Below are positions 63,375 to 64,000 of a DNA stretch of 64,000 nucleotides, piece by piece (position 1 is the stretch's first letter; every line of letters starts with the position of its first letter). Below the pieces are notes generated by a model. That model searched no databases and was not told where the DNA came from. It saw only the letters and a list, made by a program, of their open reading frames with translations. Made by a program: the position numbers and the translations under genes. Source of the stretch: Sphingomonas sp. (lineage in GTDB: Bacteria; Pseudomonadota; Alphaproteobacteria; Sphingomonadales; Sphingomonadaceae); the NCBI GenBank assembly GCA_025936675.1, contig JAICSX010000001.1, positions 62,001 through 126,000 of the forward strand. Reading direction: 5' to 3'.

Positions 63375-64000
63375 ATGCGGTCTAAATCATTTGCCACCAT
63401 GATGCGCGGCTGCTGCGCGCTCGCACTTGTCGCTTTGTCTCCCATGCCTGCAGCCTTCGGTAGCCCGGCTTCAGATTGGACCACGCCCAATCACGATTCG
63501 GCCGCGTCGCGCTTTTCGCCTTTGACTCAGATCACTCCCGCTAACGTTGGGCGGCTGCAGCCGGCCTGGGTTTATCACATGAGGCCGGCCGGCGCCGCGC
63601 CTCCGACGCCTTCGGCGGCCGAACGCGCTCAAGCGCAGGCTGAGCAGATTGGCGGCCCGGGGGGGCCGCCGCCAGGCAGATCGTTTGGCGTGGGGCCTGG
63701 AGGGTTCGTCCAGTCCGAGTCGATCCCGCTGGTCATCAACGGCGTCATGTATCTCGGAACTCCCTATTCTCGCATCGTTGCGCTGGACGCCGCCACGGGG
63801 AAAGAACGGTGGGTATCCGAGTTGCCAAAAGGGGTGAACCCGGCGACGCGCGGCATGGATTATTATCCCGGTGATGGAAAGGCTCCGCCGGCTCTCATCT
63901 TCGGATCGAGTGATGGAAAGCTTCGCTCGATCCGGCTGTCCGATGGCACCCCGACGAGCGGGTTCGGCGATAATGGTGTCGTCGAGCTTCGCACGCCCGA
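63375..64000 (+). CDS. PQQ-dependent dehydrogenase, N-terminal part (3' truncated by window)
   Basis: Open from the ATG at 63375 (GAAGGG upstream) to the end. Starts with a signal peptide (ALALVALSPMPAAFG), then DWTTPNHDSAASRFSPL and the first propeller blade with ALDAATGKERW, the tryptophan-docking motif of quinoproteins. IFGSSDGKLRSIRLSDG and GFGDNG follow. It lacks the N-terminal membrane helices of glucose/quinate dehydrogenases, so it is a soluble periplasmic type. A Pro/Gly-rich insert (GGPGGPPPG, ~residue 95) is present. Confidence 0.9.
   Translation, partial: MRSKSFATMMRGCCALALVALSPMPAAFGSPASDWTTPNHDSAASRFSPLTQITPANVGRLQPAWVYHMRPAGAAPPTPSAAERAQAQAEQIGGPGGPPPGRSFGVGPGGFVQSESIPLVINGVMYLGTPYSRIVALDAATGKERWVSELPKGVNPATRGMDYYPGDGKAPPALIFGSSDGKLRSIRLSDGTPTSGFGDNGVVELRTP

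Noticed and set aside
1..64000. tRNA, rRNA, CRISPR, prophage or transposase
   Set aside because: No GGTTCGAATCC-like T-loop with a paired acceptor stem, no regularly spaced repeats and no transposase or integrase motifs were seen by eye; a covariance search would be decisive.

Overview
This is a GC-rich chromosomal window from an alphaproteobacterium, almost certainly a member of the Sphingomonadales. The evidence is the PEPxxWA-CTERM sorting motif at the end of the 5.8-6.7 kb reading frame, the order rpmF-plsX-fabH-ihfA-merR, a class I lysyl-tRNA synthetase, many TonB/exported-hydrolase genes, frequent GTG/TTG starts and 4-bp stop/start overlaps. It is cut at both ends: a methyltransferase loses its 5' part on the left and a PQQ dehydrogenase loses its 3' part on the right. 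I saw no rRNA, tRNA, CRISPR array, prophage or complete insertion sequence.

Layout. 0-5 kb: cardiolipin-synthase-like enzyme, rpoZ, a dispersed inverted repeat, pdeM, a pabC-like remnant, a secreted dipeptidase and an MBL-fold hydrolase. 5-7 kb: a lower-GC patch with two small hypothetical genes, a frameshifted PEP-CTERM surface protein and four copies of a ~34-bp palindromic element; two more copies lie at 57.5 kb. 7-15 kb: housekeeping core (L32, PlsX, FabH, IHF-alpha, MerR, DinG-like helicase, LysRS). 15-26 kb: YkgJ-type protein, DUF885 and M1 peptidases, RcnB-like protein, an orphan 2Fe-2S subunit, a Flp pilin, and a salicylyl-CoA 5-hydroxylase-like fusion with an operator-like array of half-sites.

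26-45.4 kb is a carbohydrate-utilisation locus: a secreted barrel-like protein of unknown function, a ROK sugar kinase, mannose-6-phosphate isomerase, SGNH and type-B esterases, a FucP-type permease, two GH43 enzymes (arabinan/xylan side-chain type), a tryptophan-halogenase-like flavoprotein, a large TonB receptor and a complete ABC sugar importer (SBP, two permeases, ATPase). A LacI/XylR-like palindrome sits at two promoters in it. The inferred flow is esterase/GH43 trimming, TonB uptake across the outer membrane, ABC or MFS import, then phosphorylation and isomerisation. A LigD-type polymerase domain gene and one small hypothetical gene are embedded in it.

45.6-51.4 kb is a tripartite RND efflux operon of the heavy-metal (CzcA/CusA) subtype. 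51.5-57.3 kb is a three-gene quinone-linked module: FMN alpha-hydroxyacid (L-lactate type) dehydrogenase, PoxB-like TPP enzyme, and a fused FAD/4Fe-4S D-lactate-type dehydrogenase. 57.5-64 kb is a second catabolic island (SDR, six-Asp-box secreted protein, secreted alpha/beta hydrolase, Gfo/Idh/MocA oxidoreductase, sugar-isomerase-like TIM barrel, VOC protein, PQQ dehydrogenase). Both of its divergent promoters carry the same GntR-like sequence, so it looks like one undescribed regulon. This island is the best candidate for a new pathway in the window.
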